Positions 36,688 to 45,882 are shown, counted from the stretch's first letter. The stretch: 64,000 bases of DNA from Intrasporangium oryzae NRRL B-24470 (GCF_000576595.1 NZ_AWSA01000009.1:1-64000), one strand, 5' to 3'. Notes: a model not told the origin generated them from the sequence alone. Numbers and translations are program-made.

Positions 36688-38559
36688 TCACCTGGCGATC
36701 GGCGGTCTGGGCGCCGGCAAGCCGGTCTCCTCCTCGCACCGCGCCAGGATGTCCTCCAGTGGCGGCCCCATGTTGAAGGTCGGGAGGACATCCGGCCGTT
36801 CCTTCTTCATCGTGTCGCGCAGCTGCTGGGTGGCTTCTCCGTCGACCTCCCCCTGCTCGTCGCACACGACGCCGTACCGGCGCGCACCCTCGACGGTGAC
36901 CAGCCCGCGTCGTACCTCCAACCCGACGAGCTGCGGGTCACGTGCGAGCGGGTCGCCCCACCCGCCACCGCCCCAGGTGACGAAGTGGAGCAGGTCTCCG
37001 ACGTTGACCGGGAAGTCGTGGATCTTGCTGGGCAGCACCTGCCTGGTCCCGTCCGCACGTTCGATCCACTTGCGTCCCCGTGCGCCGGGCTCGCCGCCGT
37101 TGACCCCCCAGGGGTAGGTGAGCCAGCGGTCGTCATGGATCGCGATCGTGCCCGGCTCGAGGAATCGGTAGGCGACGTCCACGCCGTTGCCTCCCCGGTG
37201 CACACCCGCACCCCCGGTGTCCGCGACGGTCTCCCACCGCTCGATTCGGAGCGGGTAGTACGACTCGAGGTACTCGCATGGAATGTTCACGAAGGACGGC
37301 CAGAGCGAGTGCCCATCCGGTCCGTCACCGATCGGCCGACCTGGAATGCCGCCGAAGCCGATGGAATACAACTGGAACCACTCGCCCTTCCGGTCGCCGG
37401 AACTGTAGTTACCGGAGTACATGAAATGGGGCGAGGACGAGAAACCGGCGGCGTTGAGGAGATCCGGGTTGGTCTGGCCCAGGAGCCCTCCGAACAGGTC
37501 GAAGACGCGGCCGATGCCGTGGTTACGGGCATTGAGGGCGGCTGGGTACTTCGGCTTCCAGAACGAGTCCTCCGGGATCTCGACGTCCACCAGCGGGTAG
37601 AACCCGTCGTTCCACAGGATCTGCGGGTCGGCCACGGTGATCATGTAGATCCCGAAGAACATCCGAACCAGGTTCTCGTTGATGTAGTAGTTGACGGGCC
37701 CTTGCGCCTGGGGGCTGCTGCCGGTGAAGTCGAGCAGCACCTTATCCCCGGTGCGGGTGAGGCTGAGCTTGAGCTCGTAGGGGCCGTAGCCGACCCCGTC
37801 GTCGCAGATGTAGTCGGCGAACGAGAGCGTCTTGCCCTCCTCGAACACCATCGCGAGCAGGGTCTTCATCGCCCGGTAGTTGCGGTCGAGCAGGGCGTCG
37901 AGCGCCGAGGTGTAGGTGTCGACGCCGAAGCGTGCGCACATCTCCTGCACGCGTCGCGAGGCGGTGCGGCAGGCGGCCACGATGCCGTTGAGGTCGGCCC
38001 GGTTCCAGTCGGGTTTGCGGACCTGGTTGAGGATGATCCGCAGCGCGTCGTCGTCCAGAACGCCCTTCTTGTAGAGCTTGAAGGGAGGGATGATCACGCC
38101 CTCCTCGAAGATCGTCTTCGCGTCTGTAGGCATCGAGGCAGGGGTCTTGCCACCGACGTCGGACATGTGGCCGAACATCGACGACCACCCGACGATGCGC
38201 CCCTCGAAGTAGATGGGCATCACGACCAGCCAGTCGTTCGCGTGGCTGATCGCCGCTCCACACGAGTACGGGTCAGAGGTGAGGAGGACGTCGCCCTCCT
38301 CGATGTCGCCGTCGAAGTTCTCCAGGAAGTCGGGGATCGACAGTCCGAACTGACCGACGACCATCTTGCCCCCGGGGTCCCCGATCAGCGGGAACTCGTC
38401 ATGCTGCTCGCGGATGCCCGGCGAGAGAGCGGTCCGAAAGAGCACCTCGTCCATCTCGTAGCGGGCGTTGCGAAGCGCGTTCTCGACCAGATCCAAGGTC
38501 ACCACGTCGACGTCGACGCTGCGAAGGGGCTCTGTCGCGGTCTCGATGAGGCGTGCCAT
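36688..38559 (-). CDS. hyuB: Hydantoinase B / oxoprolinase beta-type subunit
   Basis: The 623-residue protein has typical HyuB pieces: LVENALRNARYEMDEVLFRT near residue 24, EGDVLLTSDPYSCGAAISH near 88, LLDFTGSSPQAQGPVNYY near 280 and a C-terminal TWGGGGWGDPLARDP. HyuB works with HyuA in ATP-dependent opening of a cyclic amide or in ketone carboxylation. It follows hyuA by 3 bp. The partner gene hyuA carries a stop codon, so activity here is in doubt. Confidence 0.9.
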   Translation of the reverse strand: MARLIETATEPLRSVDVDVVTLDLVENALRNARYEMDEVLFRTALSPGIREQHDEFPLIGDPGGKMVVGQFGLSIPDFLENFDGDIEEGDVLLTSDPYSCGAAISHANDWLVVMPIYFEGRIVGWSSMFGHMSDVGGKTPASMPTDAKTIFEEGVIIPPFKLYKKGVLDDDALRIILNQVRKPDWNRADLNGIVAACRTASRRVQEMCARFGVDTYTSALDALLDRNYRAMKTLLAMVFEEGKTLSFADYICDDGVGYGPYELKLSLTRTGDKVLLDFTGSSPQAQGPVNYYINENLVRMFFGIYMITVADPQILWNDGFYPLVDVEIPEDSFWKPKYPAALNARNHGIGRVFDLFGGLLGQTNPDLLNAAGFSSSPHFMYSGNYSSGDRKGEWFQLYSIGFGGIPGRPIGDGPDGHSLWPSFVNIPCEYLESYYPLRIERWETVADTGGAGVHRGGNGVDVAYRFLEPGTIAIHDDRWLTYPWGVNGGEPGARGRKWIERADGTRQVLPSKIHDFPVNVGDLLHFVTWGGGGWGDPLARDPQLVGLEVRRGLVTVEGARRYGVVCDEQGEVDGEATQQLRDTMKKERPDVLPTFNMGPPLEDILARCEEETGLPAPRPPIAR

Positions 38560-38562
38560 GTC

Positions 38563-40638
38563 TCAGTTCTCCGGGTTCGAGTCGAGGGGACGAATGAGGA
38601 GACTGCCGGCGGGGTGCACCGTCGCGGCGTACCCGGGCAGAATCAGCGTGGTGGAGTCCATCTCCGTGACGATCGCGGGGCCATGCACGACGTTGCCCGC
38701 CTTCAGCAGCGCCCGGTCGTAGAGGTTCGCCTCGACCTCGCCCCCGTCGACCCAGATCCACTGGGTGCCTCTCAGGGCCGCGGCCGGGTCCTCGTCACCC
38801 TTCTCGAGCTCGATCACGGTGACATCAGGGCGCGGCCCATTGGCCGTGGCCCGGACGGTCACGAGCTCATGCTCGGCGTCGAGGACGAAGTTGAACAGCT
38901 GGTTGTGCTCAGCATCAAAGGCCTTCCGTAGGCTCTCGATACCGCCACCGCTACCGTCGAAGGCCTCGAGGTCGATCGTCACTGGGATCTCGAAGCCCTG
39001 ACCGTGATAGCGCAGGTCGGCGGAGTACACCATCCGCTGCACGTCCTCGGGGACGCCCTCGCTGGTGAGGGTGGCCTTCGCGCTGTCGGCGAGCTCCGTC
39101 AGGATCTCCTTCAGCGAGTCGTCGCTGAGCTCGCTGAAGCGTCGCACGAGCGTGCGGACCGCCTCGTCCCGCATCACGGTGGTGGCGTCGCCATACGCGT
39201 TGAGCACGCCGGGTGACGGAGGGATGATCACCGGCCAGGCCCCGGTGAGCCTGCCGAGGGCATTGGCGTGGAGAGGGCCTGCACCCCCGAACGCGACGAG
39301 TGCGAAGTCGCGCGGGTCGAAGCCCTGCTGCACCGAGACCAGGCGAAGTGCGCCGAGCATGTTCTCGTTGACGATGTCGATGATTCCGGCGGCCGCGGCC
39401 TCCACCGATGGCAGACCCGTGGCGTCGGCGATCGACTTGACCGCGGCGTGGGCGGCGTCTCGGTCGAGGGTGATCTCCCCGCCCGCGAGGCGGTTGGGCA
39501 GGTAGCCGAGGACGACGTTGGCGTCGGTCACCGTCGGCTCGGCGCCGCCCGCGGCATACGACGCAGGTCCGGGCACGGCGCCCGCGGACTGCGGGCCGAC
39601 CCGCAGCGCCTGAGTCAGCGGGGGCACGTGCGCGATCGAGCCACCACCGGCACCGACGGTTCGTACGTCGACGGAGGTGGCCCGGACCTTGAGGTCCCCG
39701 ACCGTCGTCTCCCTGCCGATCCGCGGCTTGAGGTTCTGCACGAGCGCAACATCGGTTGACGTCCCGCCCATATCGAAGGTGAGGAAGTCCTTGAAGCCGG
39801 CCTGCTCGGCGGCCCACGTCGCACCCGTCACCCCACCCGCGGGACCGGACATGAGCATGTTCACCGGGTGCGCCGCTGCTGCGCTCGCGGAGACGAGGCC
39901 GCCGTCGCTGCGAAGGATGCACAGCTTGCCGTGGATGCCGGCGGAGGTCAGCTTGGCGTCGAGGTTCGCGACGTAGCGGGCCACATGCGGCTGCACGGCT
40001 GCGTTAGCGACTGTGGTGATGGTGCGCTCGTACTCCCTGAGCTCGGGAAGCACCGAGGAGGAGAGCGACACCGGAATGCCGGGAAGCTCCTGAGCGGCGA
40101 TCTCCCCGACCCTGCGCTCGTGGTCCTGGTTGGCGTAGGCGTTGATGAGGCTGATGCTCAGCGCCTCGATGCCCTGGTGTGACAGGTGACGCAGCTTGGC
40201 GCGGACGTCGTCCTCGTCGAGCTCGGTGACGACTGATCCGTCGGCGGCGATCCGCCCTCGGACCTCGACGGTGTCTTAGAGCGCGGCGATCGGCTCGGGC
40301 TTGGGCCAGATGATCCAGCCGGCGAGACCTCCGGGCACGTAGGACCGGGCGATCTGCAGCACCTGGCGGAAGCCCTCGGTCGTGACGAGGCCGACACGAG
40401 CCCCCTTGCCCTCCAGGATCGCGTTCGTGGCGACGGTCGTGCCGTGGAACACCTCGTCGATGTCGCCGACCGTGATGCCGGCCGTCTCGCAGACGCGTTC
40501 GATGCCGCGAAGCACCCCGACGGACTGGTCCTCTGGTGTGGAGGAGGTCTTGGCGCGGTAGGTCGCGCCGGACTCCTCGTCGATGAGCAGGATGTCGGTG
40601 AAAGTGCCGCCGACGTCTACGCCCAACCGGTAGGCCAT
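38563..40638 (-). pseudogene. hyuA: Hydantoinase A subunit interrupted by an in-frame TAA
   Basis: The 691-codon frame encodes the HyuA subunit: the N-terminal actin-like ATP site MAYRLGVDVGGTFTDILLID, EVFHGTTVATNAILEGKGA, and later FDMGGTSTDVAL and GAGGGSIAHV. A single TAA (complement of 40276-40278) falls at codon 121, between PEPIAAL and DTVEVRGRIAADG. The reading frame is the same on both sides, and family members commonly have Glu there, so one G-to-T change (GAA to TAA) explains it. GGAGGAG precedes the ATG. A sequencing error or restart at an internal ATG remains possible. Confidence 0.85.
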
Positions 40639-40649
40639 GCTTCTCCTCC

Positions 40650-41849
40650 TCAGATGACGCCGGCGGAACGCAGCGACGACATCGCGTCGTCGTCGAGTCC
40701 CAGCAGGCCCTGGTAGATCTCCTGGTTGTGCTCACCGAGCTCTGGGCCCACGTGGCGGACGCGTCCCGGGGTGTCAGACAGCTTCGGCGCCACGTTGTGC
40801 ATGGCGAACTCGCCCAGCTCGGGATGGGCGAGCTTGACGATCGCCTCCCGCGCTGCGAAGTGCGGGTCGGCGAACATGTCCTTCGCCCGGTAGATCCGAC
40901 CGGCCGGGACCCCGTTCCCGTGCAGCAGGTCGAGCAGATCGTCCGCCTTGATCGTCGAGCTCCACTCGGCGATCGTGCCGTCGAGCTCCTCCATGTACTG
41001 GCCGCGTGCACTGTGGGTCGCATAGCGCTCGTCGGTCGCCAGCTCCGCCTGACCCATGACCTCGGCCAAACGACGGAAGACCGTGTCCTGGTTGGCCGCG
41101 ATGAGCACCATCTCCCCGTCTGATGTCGGGTAGACATTGCTCGGCGAGACGTTCGGCAGGGTCGTCCCGGTCCTTTCGCGTTGGTACCCGGCGATCTGCC
41201 ACTCGGGCAACAGCGACTCCATCATCGCGAGCACAGCCTCGTAGATCGCGGAGTCCACGACCTGTCCGCGACCCGTCCGACCGCGCTGGTGAAGTGCCAC
41301 CAGGGTGCCGAGCGCGGCAAACGTGGCAGCGAGCGAGTCGCCGAGCGAGATGCCGGCTCGCGCCGGGGGGCGGTCCGAGTCTCCGGTGACGTAGCGGATC
41401 CCCCCCATGGCCTCACCGATCGACCCGTAGCCGGCGCGGGCGGCATACGGCCCTGTCTGACCGAACCCCGTGACCCGCGTGACGATCAAGCCGGGATTGA
41501 TCTCCCACAGTTGCTCCGGGGCCAGACCCCATCGCTCGAGAGTCCCGGGCCGGAAGTTCTCGATGAGGACATCGGCCGTTGCGATGAGGCGGCGCACGAT
41601 GTCCTGCCCCGCTTCGGTCCGAAGGTTTGCCGTGACGGACTTCTTGTTGCGAGCAACGACCGGCCACCACAACGACTTGCCGTAGGGCTTCTCGCGACCC
41701 CACTGCCTCATGGGGTCACCCTGGCCCGGGTCTTCGACCTTGATCACCTCGGCGCCGAAGTCGCCGAGGAGCTGCCCACAGAACGGTCCGGCAAGGAGCT
41801 GGCCGAGCTCGACGACGCGCACGTCGTCCAACGGCAGCCGTGTATCCAT
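40650..41849 (-). CDS. CaiB/BaiF-type (class III) CoA-transferase
   Basis: The 399-residue protein opens LPLDDVRVVELGQLLAGPFC and has GAEVIKVEDPGQGDPMR near residue 35, DVLIENFRPGTLERWGL near 95 (catalytic Asp expected in the D-x-x-L region around 170) and NVSPSNVYPTSDG. Class III enzymes move CoA between carboxylic acids, for example from succinyl-CoA. It is first in the operon. GGAGGG precedes the ATG, and a GntR operator lies 24 bp upstream. Confidence 0.9.
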   Translation of the reverse strand: MDTRLPLDDVRVVELGQLLAGPFCGQLLGDFGAEVIKVEDPGQGDPMRQWGREKPYGKSLWWPVVARNKKSVTANLRTEAGQDIVRRLIATADVLIENFRPGTLERWGLAPEQLWEINPGLIVTRVTGFGQTGPYAARAGYGSIGEAMGGIRYVTGDSDRPPARAGISLGDSLAATFAALGTLVALHQRGRTGRGQVVDSAIYEAVLAMMESLLPEWQIAGYQRERTGTTLPNVSPSNVYPTSDGEMVLIAANQDTVFRRLAEVMGQAELATDERYATHSARGQYMEELDGTIAEWSSTIKADDLLDLLHGNGVPAGRIYRAKDMFADPHFAAREAIVKLAHPELGEFAMHNVAPKLSDTPGRVRHVGPELGEHNQEIYQGLLGLDDDAMSSLRSAGVI

Positions 41850-41872
41850 GACATCCCTCCGAAGGGTGCAAG

Positions 41873-41882
41873 TTGCATACAA
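41873..41882. promoter_or_regulatory. GntR/FCD operator 1
   Basis: TTGCATACAA, a near palindrome of the TTGTATACAA kind bound by FCD-type GntR regulators, just upstream of the CoA-transferase gene. Identical to the copy at 41971-41980. Confidence 0.7.
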
Positions 41883-41970
41883 CGTCTGCCACAGGTGTGA
41901 TCCTGGTCGCATGACGCTTCGGGTGAACGTACGGCGAAGCTGGAGGCAAAGTCAATGGCTCGAAGCTTCA

Positions 41971-41980
41971 TTGCATACAA
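41971..41980. promoter_or_regulatory. GntR/FCD operator 2
   Basis: Second exact copy of TTGCATACAA, 29 bp upstream of the gntR ATG and in the promoter of the divergent operon. Two copies in one gap suggest joint control of both directions. Confidence 0.7.
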
Positions 41981-42008
41981 TTCTTGGCACGCTAGACTCT
42001 CTCGGACC

Positions 42009-42689
42009 ATGAGCGAATCGACTGTCCCGCTCGAGCGGGACCTTCGCAACGCGTCGGACGACGCGTATCGGTTGATCCGCGCGCAGATCCTCTCCGGCGA
42101 GCGAACCGGCGGCGACTGGCTCCGCGAGGGCGACCTCGCCGACTCGATCGGAGTCAGCCGGACGCCGGTGCGCGAGGCGCTGCGGCGGCTCACCGCCGAG
42201 GGGCTGGTGCGCTACCAGCGCAACCGCGGAGTGCAGGTCACGGCCTGGACCGCAGAGGACCTTGATGAGATCTTCAGCCTCCGCTCCGTGCTCGAGCCCT
42301 GGGCCTGCCGACTGGCAGCCACGTCGGCGTCAGTGGACCTCGAGGAACTGGCCCGCCTCGCCCACGACATGGATGCGGCTACGCAGGGACCCGTCACCGA
42401 CGTAGACCAGATCACCGAGCTCAACAACCGCTTTCACTGGCTGATCCTCGAAGGCTCGAGGAACCGGCGACTCGGCAGCGTCGTGTCGTCGGTCGTGCAG
42501 GTTCCCCTGGTGTGGCGGACGTTCTCGCACTACAGCGAGAGCGACCTTCGCCGCAGCCTCGCACACCACCACGAACTCGTGGCAGCGTTCGCGGCAGGTG
42601 ACCCGGACTGGGCGGAGTCCGTGATGCGCAGTCATGTCAGGGCTGCCTGGAACTCACTGAACCTGCGCCGGGACGACAGCGAGACCTGA
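42009..42689 (+). CDS. GntR-family regulator with FCD domain
   Basis: The 226-residue protein has a winged helix (about 20-85) containing LADSIGVSRTPVREALRRL and an FCD ligand domain (about 90-215) with metal/ligand His in RFHWLIL, HHHELVAAF and SHVRAAW. FCD regulators respond to small carboxylic acids. It is divergent from the CoA-transferase operon, with two identical operators in between, so it very likely represses that operon until its substrate or an intermediate is present. Confidence 0.9.
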   Translation: MSESTVPLERDLRNASDDAYRLIRAQILSGERTGGDWLREGDLADSIGVSRTPVREALRRLTAEGLVRYQRNRGVQVTAWTAEDLDEIFSLRSVLEPWACRLAATSASVDLEELARLAHDMDAATQGPVTDVDQITELNNRFHWLILEGSRNRRLGSVVSSVVQVPLVWRTFSHYSESDLRRSLAHHHELVAAFAAGDPDWAESVMRSHVRAAWNSLNLRRDDSET

Positions 42690-42757
42690 CCGGCTCACCA
42701 CTGGCTTAGCCCGCCAAAGGACATTCAGAGCGGGCGGACCGGGGCAGCGGTATCACG

Positions 42758-42788
42758 TCGACCGCGTCAGGCGCGCGAAGGCGATGAC
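42758..42788 (-). pseudogene. Second fragment of a sortase 3' end, abutting attR
   Basis: 29 of 31 bases match 49073-49103, the end of the sortase gene, and the minus strand would read VIAFARLTR. The match stops exactly where the tRNA-derived repeat begins. Confidence 0.6.
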
Positions 42789-42821
42789 GGTCGTCGGTTC
42801 GAGCCCGACCGGGCCCACCAC
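42788..42821 (+). repeat. attR-like site (tRNA-Lys 3' end copy)
   Basis: 33 of 34 bases match the tRNA-Lys core at 25531-25564, including CCACCA-type ends, without the rest of a tRNA. It marks the right end of the island. Confidence 0.85.
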
Positions 42822-42857
42822 AGGTTTGTGCAGTTCAGACCGGTCCCTGTCCGTGAC

Positions 42858-43355
42858 TCAACGTGTGGGCAGGCCCCACCGGGCGAACTCGTGCCTGAGC
42901 CTGTGGGAGGCCTGCCTTCCCAGAGTCATCTGGACAATGAAGATGAAGTTGGCTCGCCAGGCGTGGTGATGACCCCTGCTGCTGCTCGGGCCCTGAGCAG
43001 GCTCGCGCAGCTCGTTGCCCACCACACGGTCCGGGGTCACGATGTGTGCCAGCTCATGAAGACAGGCGTGCTCACACGTCTGGGCATCCCAACGATCGTC
43101 AGCGCCGATCCTCACCAGCCGCTGAGCGGCGTCAGCCTGGCTGACGCCCGGGCCGCCGACGACCGCGACCGGCTCGGCATGTGCGGTGAACGCAGCCGTG
43201 AACCAGTCACTCTGCTGGATCGCATGGAGGTACTCCGCGCACATCCCCATGCCGATCGGCCCCTCGTGCCGCGTCAGCAGGGACGCCGCCAGCTCACTGA
43301 CAGGCAAGCCGGCGGCCAGCTGCGCGTCATACGCAGCCTCTTGAAACCTGGTCAT
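42858..43355 (-). CDS. Putative zinc metallopeptidase
   Basis: The 165-residue protein contains HELAH (CLHELAHIVTPD) near residue 100 and a later GHHHAWRANFIFI that can supply the third ligand. These features fit short actinobacterial metallohydrolases (TIGR04338-like). There is no signal peptide. The start at MTRFQEAAYDAQL was chosen because the frame upstream is Pro/Ser-rich and atypical. The stop lies 37 bp from the att site, so the island end is right behind it. Confidence 0.65.
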   Translation of the reverse strand: MTRFQEAAYDAQLAAGLPVSELAASLLTRHEGPIGMGMCAEYLHAIQQSDWFTAAFTAHAEPVAVVGGPGVSQADAAQRLVRIGADDRWDAQTCEHACLHELAHIVTPDRVVGNELREPAQGPSSSRGHHHAWRANFIFIVQMTLGRQASHRLRHEFARWGLPTR

Positions 43356-43468
43356 CTCCGACCCACGCTGCGGTTTCGACCTTTCGTCACCCGCCCGTGG
43401 CGCCGACGAACCCGAATCAGCTTGTTCGTGTTCATCCGGCTGGGTGGATCCGAGGCCGCGCGCTGGCG

Positions 43469-43930
43469 TCACCCCTGCGGCGCTACTGCCTGGGTGCGCC
43501 GGCGGGTGCGGAGGAGCCACACGACGAAGACAATCGCCGCGAAGGCGTTGACGTAGCCCAACACCGAGGCAACCAACAACACACCATCGCTGGTGAGGAG
43601 GTCACGCCCGGCAGCCCCGGTCAGGTTGTGCACGAGATAGAACACCGCCTCGACCACGAGGAAGGACACCATGACCGGAACCCCTCCGCGACGTCGAGTC
43701 ACAAGGAGCGCCGCGCCGACCCCGAACCAGACGAACGTCAACAGCAACGGCACCGTGAGGCCCCCCGGACTCTTCCCGAAGCGCGCGTAGAAGTGGAGGT
43801 AGTAGGGGACCTGCCACACATAGTTGGCGACGGTGACCGCGACCAGAGCCATCAACTGCCACGGCGCCCACCACGGCGACGTCTCGGACCGAGCATGCGC
43901 TAGCCCGGGTGTGCCCTTTTCACGAACCAT
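43469..43930 (-). CDS. Four-segment membrane protein, unknown function
   Basis: The 153-residue protein has four hydrophobic segments (around residues 23-42, 55-75, 85-105 and 118-138), short loops and a basic C-terminus (LLRTRRRTQ). The ATG (complement of 43928-43930) follows GAGGAGAC. No family is recognised. It is divergent from a second small membrane-protein gene. Confidence 0.65.
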   Translation of the reverse strand: MVREKGTPGLAHARSETSPWWAPWQLMALVAVTVANYVWQVPYYLHFYARFGKSPGGLTVPLLLTFVWFGVGAALLVTRRRGGVPVMVSFLVVEAVFYLVHNLTGAAGRDLLTSDGVLLVASVLGYVNAFAAIVFVVWLLRTRRRTQAVAPQG

Positions 43931-44094
43931 GTCTCCTCTTCCGTGGACGATCCTGATGTGAACACACCCGTCGGCGATCCGAACAAGACGACTATCACCA
44001 TCGCGCCACTCGCGGCTACTGAATTCCACTGTGTCACCACGATGCAGAGGTCGGCGCCCATGCATGATGGCGGAGTGACCGGGGAAAGTGGAGC

Positions 44095-44481
44095 GTGCGC
44101 AGGTTCGCCGCTCTCGACCTGTACGGAACGTCCGGAACGCTGAGGCGGCGACGTATCGTCCTGGCCGAGTTCGTGGTCGGAACCGCGGCACTGATGGCAC
44201 TTGGCGCCGTCATCTGGAGGCACGGGAGCTGGCAGTGGGGCGTCTGGTTGATGGGATGCGGCCTGAGCTACGGTGCCCTGGCCGCGCATGCCGTCACCCT
44301 CTTTCCGACGGCCAGCCTCGAGGCCGAACTCTCCGGGGTCGACACCGCAGCAGAAATCCGCCGATACAGCCTCGCCCAGCTGCTGCTGTTCGTCCCTGGA
44401 GTCGTTGCCGTGGCCGCCCTGGTCGAAGCCCTTCACCCGGCATACCGCGGGCGGGCACGACGGGCCAACAGGAAATCCTGA
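44095..44481 (+). CDS. Conserved small membrane protein
   Basis: The 128-residue protein opens RRFAALDLYGTSGTLRRRR, then has three or four hydrophobic segments (VLAEFVVGTAALMALGAVIW in part; ALAAHAVTLF; LLLFVPGVVAVAALVEAL). I recall an actinobacterial family with this ALDLxGTxGTxRRRR opening, but no function. The GTG start has GTGGAGC upstream. The following 210 bp to the sigma gene hold no gene that I recognise. Confidence 0.65.
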   Translation: MRRFAALDLYGTSGTLRRRRIVLAEFVVGTAALMALGAVIWRHGSWQWGVWLMGCGLSYGALAAHAVTLFPTASLEAELSGVDTAAEIRRYSLAQLLLFVPGVVAVAALVEALHPAYRGRARRANRKS

Positions 44482-44691
44482 TCGGCGCCCGGGCTACCGT
44501 CTTCACCGGCCGTGCCCTGAGCGGCAACCACACGCTCGCCGTATTCGATAGGCAGCCTCCATCGCACGGAGTGCCGACGGGCCATCGGCTCCAGCCCCGC
44601 CTGGAGCTGGTCCACGACGACCCCGGGTGAGCGTGTCCTGCACAGTCTGAGCGATTCCGAGAGCCCCGCCGCCCTTCTCGGGACGGGAAGG

Positions 44692-45882
44692 TCAGGGGAC
44701 GCCCAGTCGGCCACGGATGAAGGCCCTCTCACTGGGGCTCGGGTCCAGCTGCAGGGCCGCGCGGAGGGCGGACTGGCTCTCCTCGCGGCGACCAAGCCGG
44801 TCGAGAAGGTCGGCGCGCGCGATGTGAAAGCTCGGCCAGCGCGCCAGGCGCGGGTGGTGCGCTACCGCGTCGAGAACAACCAGCCCGGCCGCCGGGCCCT
44901 CCGCCATGGCGACGGCGATCGCCCGGTTGGCTTCGAACACTGGGCTCGGGTCGTAGCGCAGTAGCTCGCCGTACAGTGCGGCGATCTCCCGCCAGTCGGT
45001 GTCTACGGCTTCCTCAGGGACGGAGTGGCAGGCGGCGATGGCTGCCTGGATCTGGAAGGGGCCGGGCGGTCCGCGACGTAGCGCCGCCTCGAGCCGCCGC
45101 TCGCCCTCCGCAATCATGGCGCGGTCGTAGAGCGCGCGGTTCTGCGCCGCCAGCAGCACAGGCGAACCGTCGGGCGCGATCCTGGCCGGGCGTCGGGCGT
45201 CGGTGAGGAGCAGCAGCGCGAGCAGGCCCTCGCCCTCGGAGTCGTCGGGCAGCAGCCGGTGGAGCTCCCGGGCCAGATCGACAGCCGTGGTGCACAGCTC
45301 ACCGCGGACGGCCTGCGGGTTCACGGACGCCTTGTGGCCCTCGGTGAAGAGCAGATACACCACCGCCAGCACGGCAGGGATGCGCTCGCTCCAGTCCTCG
45401 GGCAGCGCGAAGGTCATCCCGGTGTCGCGGATCTTGCGCCGGGCGCGGACCAGGCGCTTGGCAACGGTTGGTTCGGCGAGAAGCAGTACGGCAGCGATTT
45501 CGGCCGTCGAGAGTCCGCACACCGACCGCAGGGTCAACGCGACCCGCGTCTGCAGGTCGAACGCCGGGTGACAGCACATGACGATGAGGGACAGCTCGTC
45601 ATAGGCCTCTGCCGCCGGCCCCAGCCGGCCTTGCTCACACATGGCCCTGGCCTCCTTCCCCGGGCGCGCCAGCTCTCGGCGGAGGGCGTCAAGAGCCTTG
45701 TGGCGGGCTGTGCGGATGAGCCAGGCGCGAGGGTTGTCCGGCAAGCCCTCGCGGGGCCAGGAGAGCATCGCGACCAGAGACGCTTCTTGGACCGCTTCTT
45801 CAGCCAGCTCCAGATCGCCCACTGCTCGAGCGACCGATGCGACCGCCGGCCACCAGCAGGCCCGGAGCTCGGCCTCGATCAG
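44692..45882 (-). CDS. ECF sigma factor with C-terminal extension (YCII-linked type)
   Basis: Region 2 appears as DLELAEEAVQEA and DNPRAWLIRTARHKALDALR. Region 4 has LTLRSVCGLSTAEIAAVLLL followed by EPTVAKRLVRARRKIR, and a domain of about 200 helical residues follows. This is the sigma type encoded with YCII/DGPF proteins. Similarity (EAELRACWWPAVASVARAV) runs upstream of the first GTG at 45822, back to the end of the YCII gene. The start is therefore probably the CTG at 45882, overlapping the YCII stop as CTGA. From GTG the protein would lack part of region 2. Confidence 0.85.
   Translation of the reverse strand: MIEAELRACWWPAVASVARAVGDLELAEEAVQEASLVAMLSWPREGLPDNPRAWLIRTARHKALDALRRELARPGKEARAMCEQGRLGPAAEAYDELSLIVMCCHPAFDLQTRVALTLRSVCGLSTAEIAAVLLLAEPTVAKRLVRARRKIRDTGMTFALPEDWSERIPAVLAVVYLLFTEGHKASVNPQAVRGELCTTAVDLARELHRLLPDDSEGEGLLALLLLTDARRPARIAPDGSPVLLAAQNRALYDRAMIAEGERRLEAALRRGPPGPFQIQAAIAACHSVPEEAVDTDWREIAALYGELLRYDPSPVFEANRAIAVAMAEGPAAGLVVLDAVAHHPRLARWPSFHIARADLLDRLGRREESQSALRAALQLDPSPSERAFIRGRLGVP

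Larger units (their letters stand above)
25531..42821. mobile_element. Integrated island in tRNA-Lys, apparently two tandem segments
   Basis: The island is bounded by a 34-bp repeat of the tRNA-Lys 3' end (25531-25564 and 42788-42821, one mismatch) with a decayed third copy at 35133-35162. The left segment (to 35.1 kb) holds integrase, coupling-protein, transposase, Rhs and HIT genes and has none of the GTATGCCG words common elsewhere. The right segment is a catabolic operon that does contain the word. The integrase lacks its N-terminal part, so the element is probably not self-mobile now. Confidence 0.75.

Noticed and set aside
40276-40278. Programmed recoding at the hyuA stop
   Set aside because: The codon is TAA, not TGA or TAG, and no stem-loop or slippery site is evident; a point mutation is simpler.
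42788-42821. A second tRNA-Lys gene
   Set aside because: Only the T arm and acceptor 3' strand are present; no D or anticodon arm upstream.
44482-44691. Minus-strand frame reading ...RRHSVRWRLPIEYGERVV
   Set aside because: Faint likeness to the end of formyltetrahydrofolate deformylase, but too short and with no start or metal motif to support a call.
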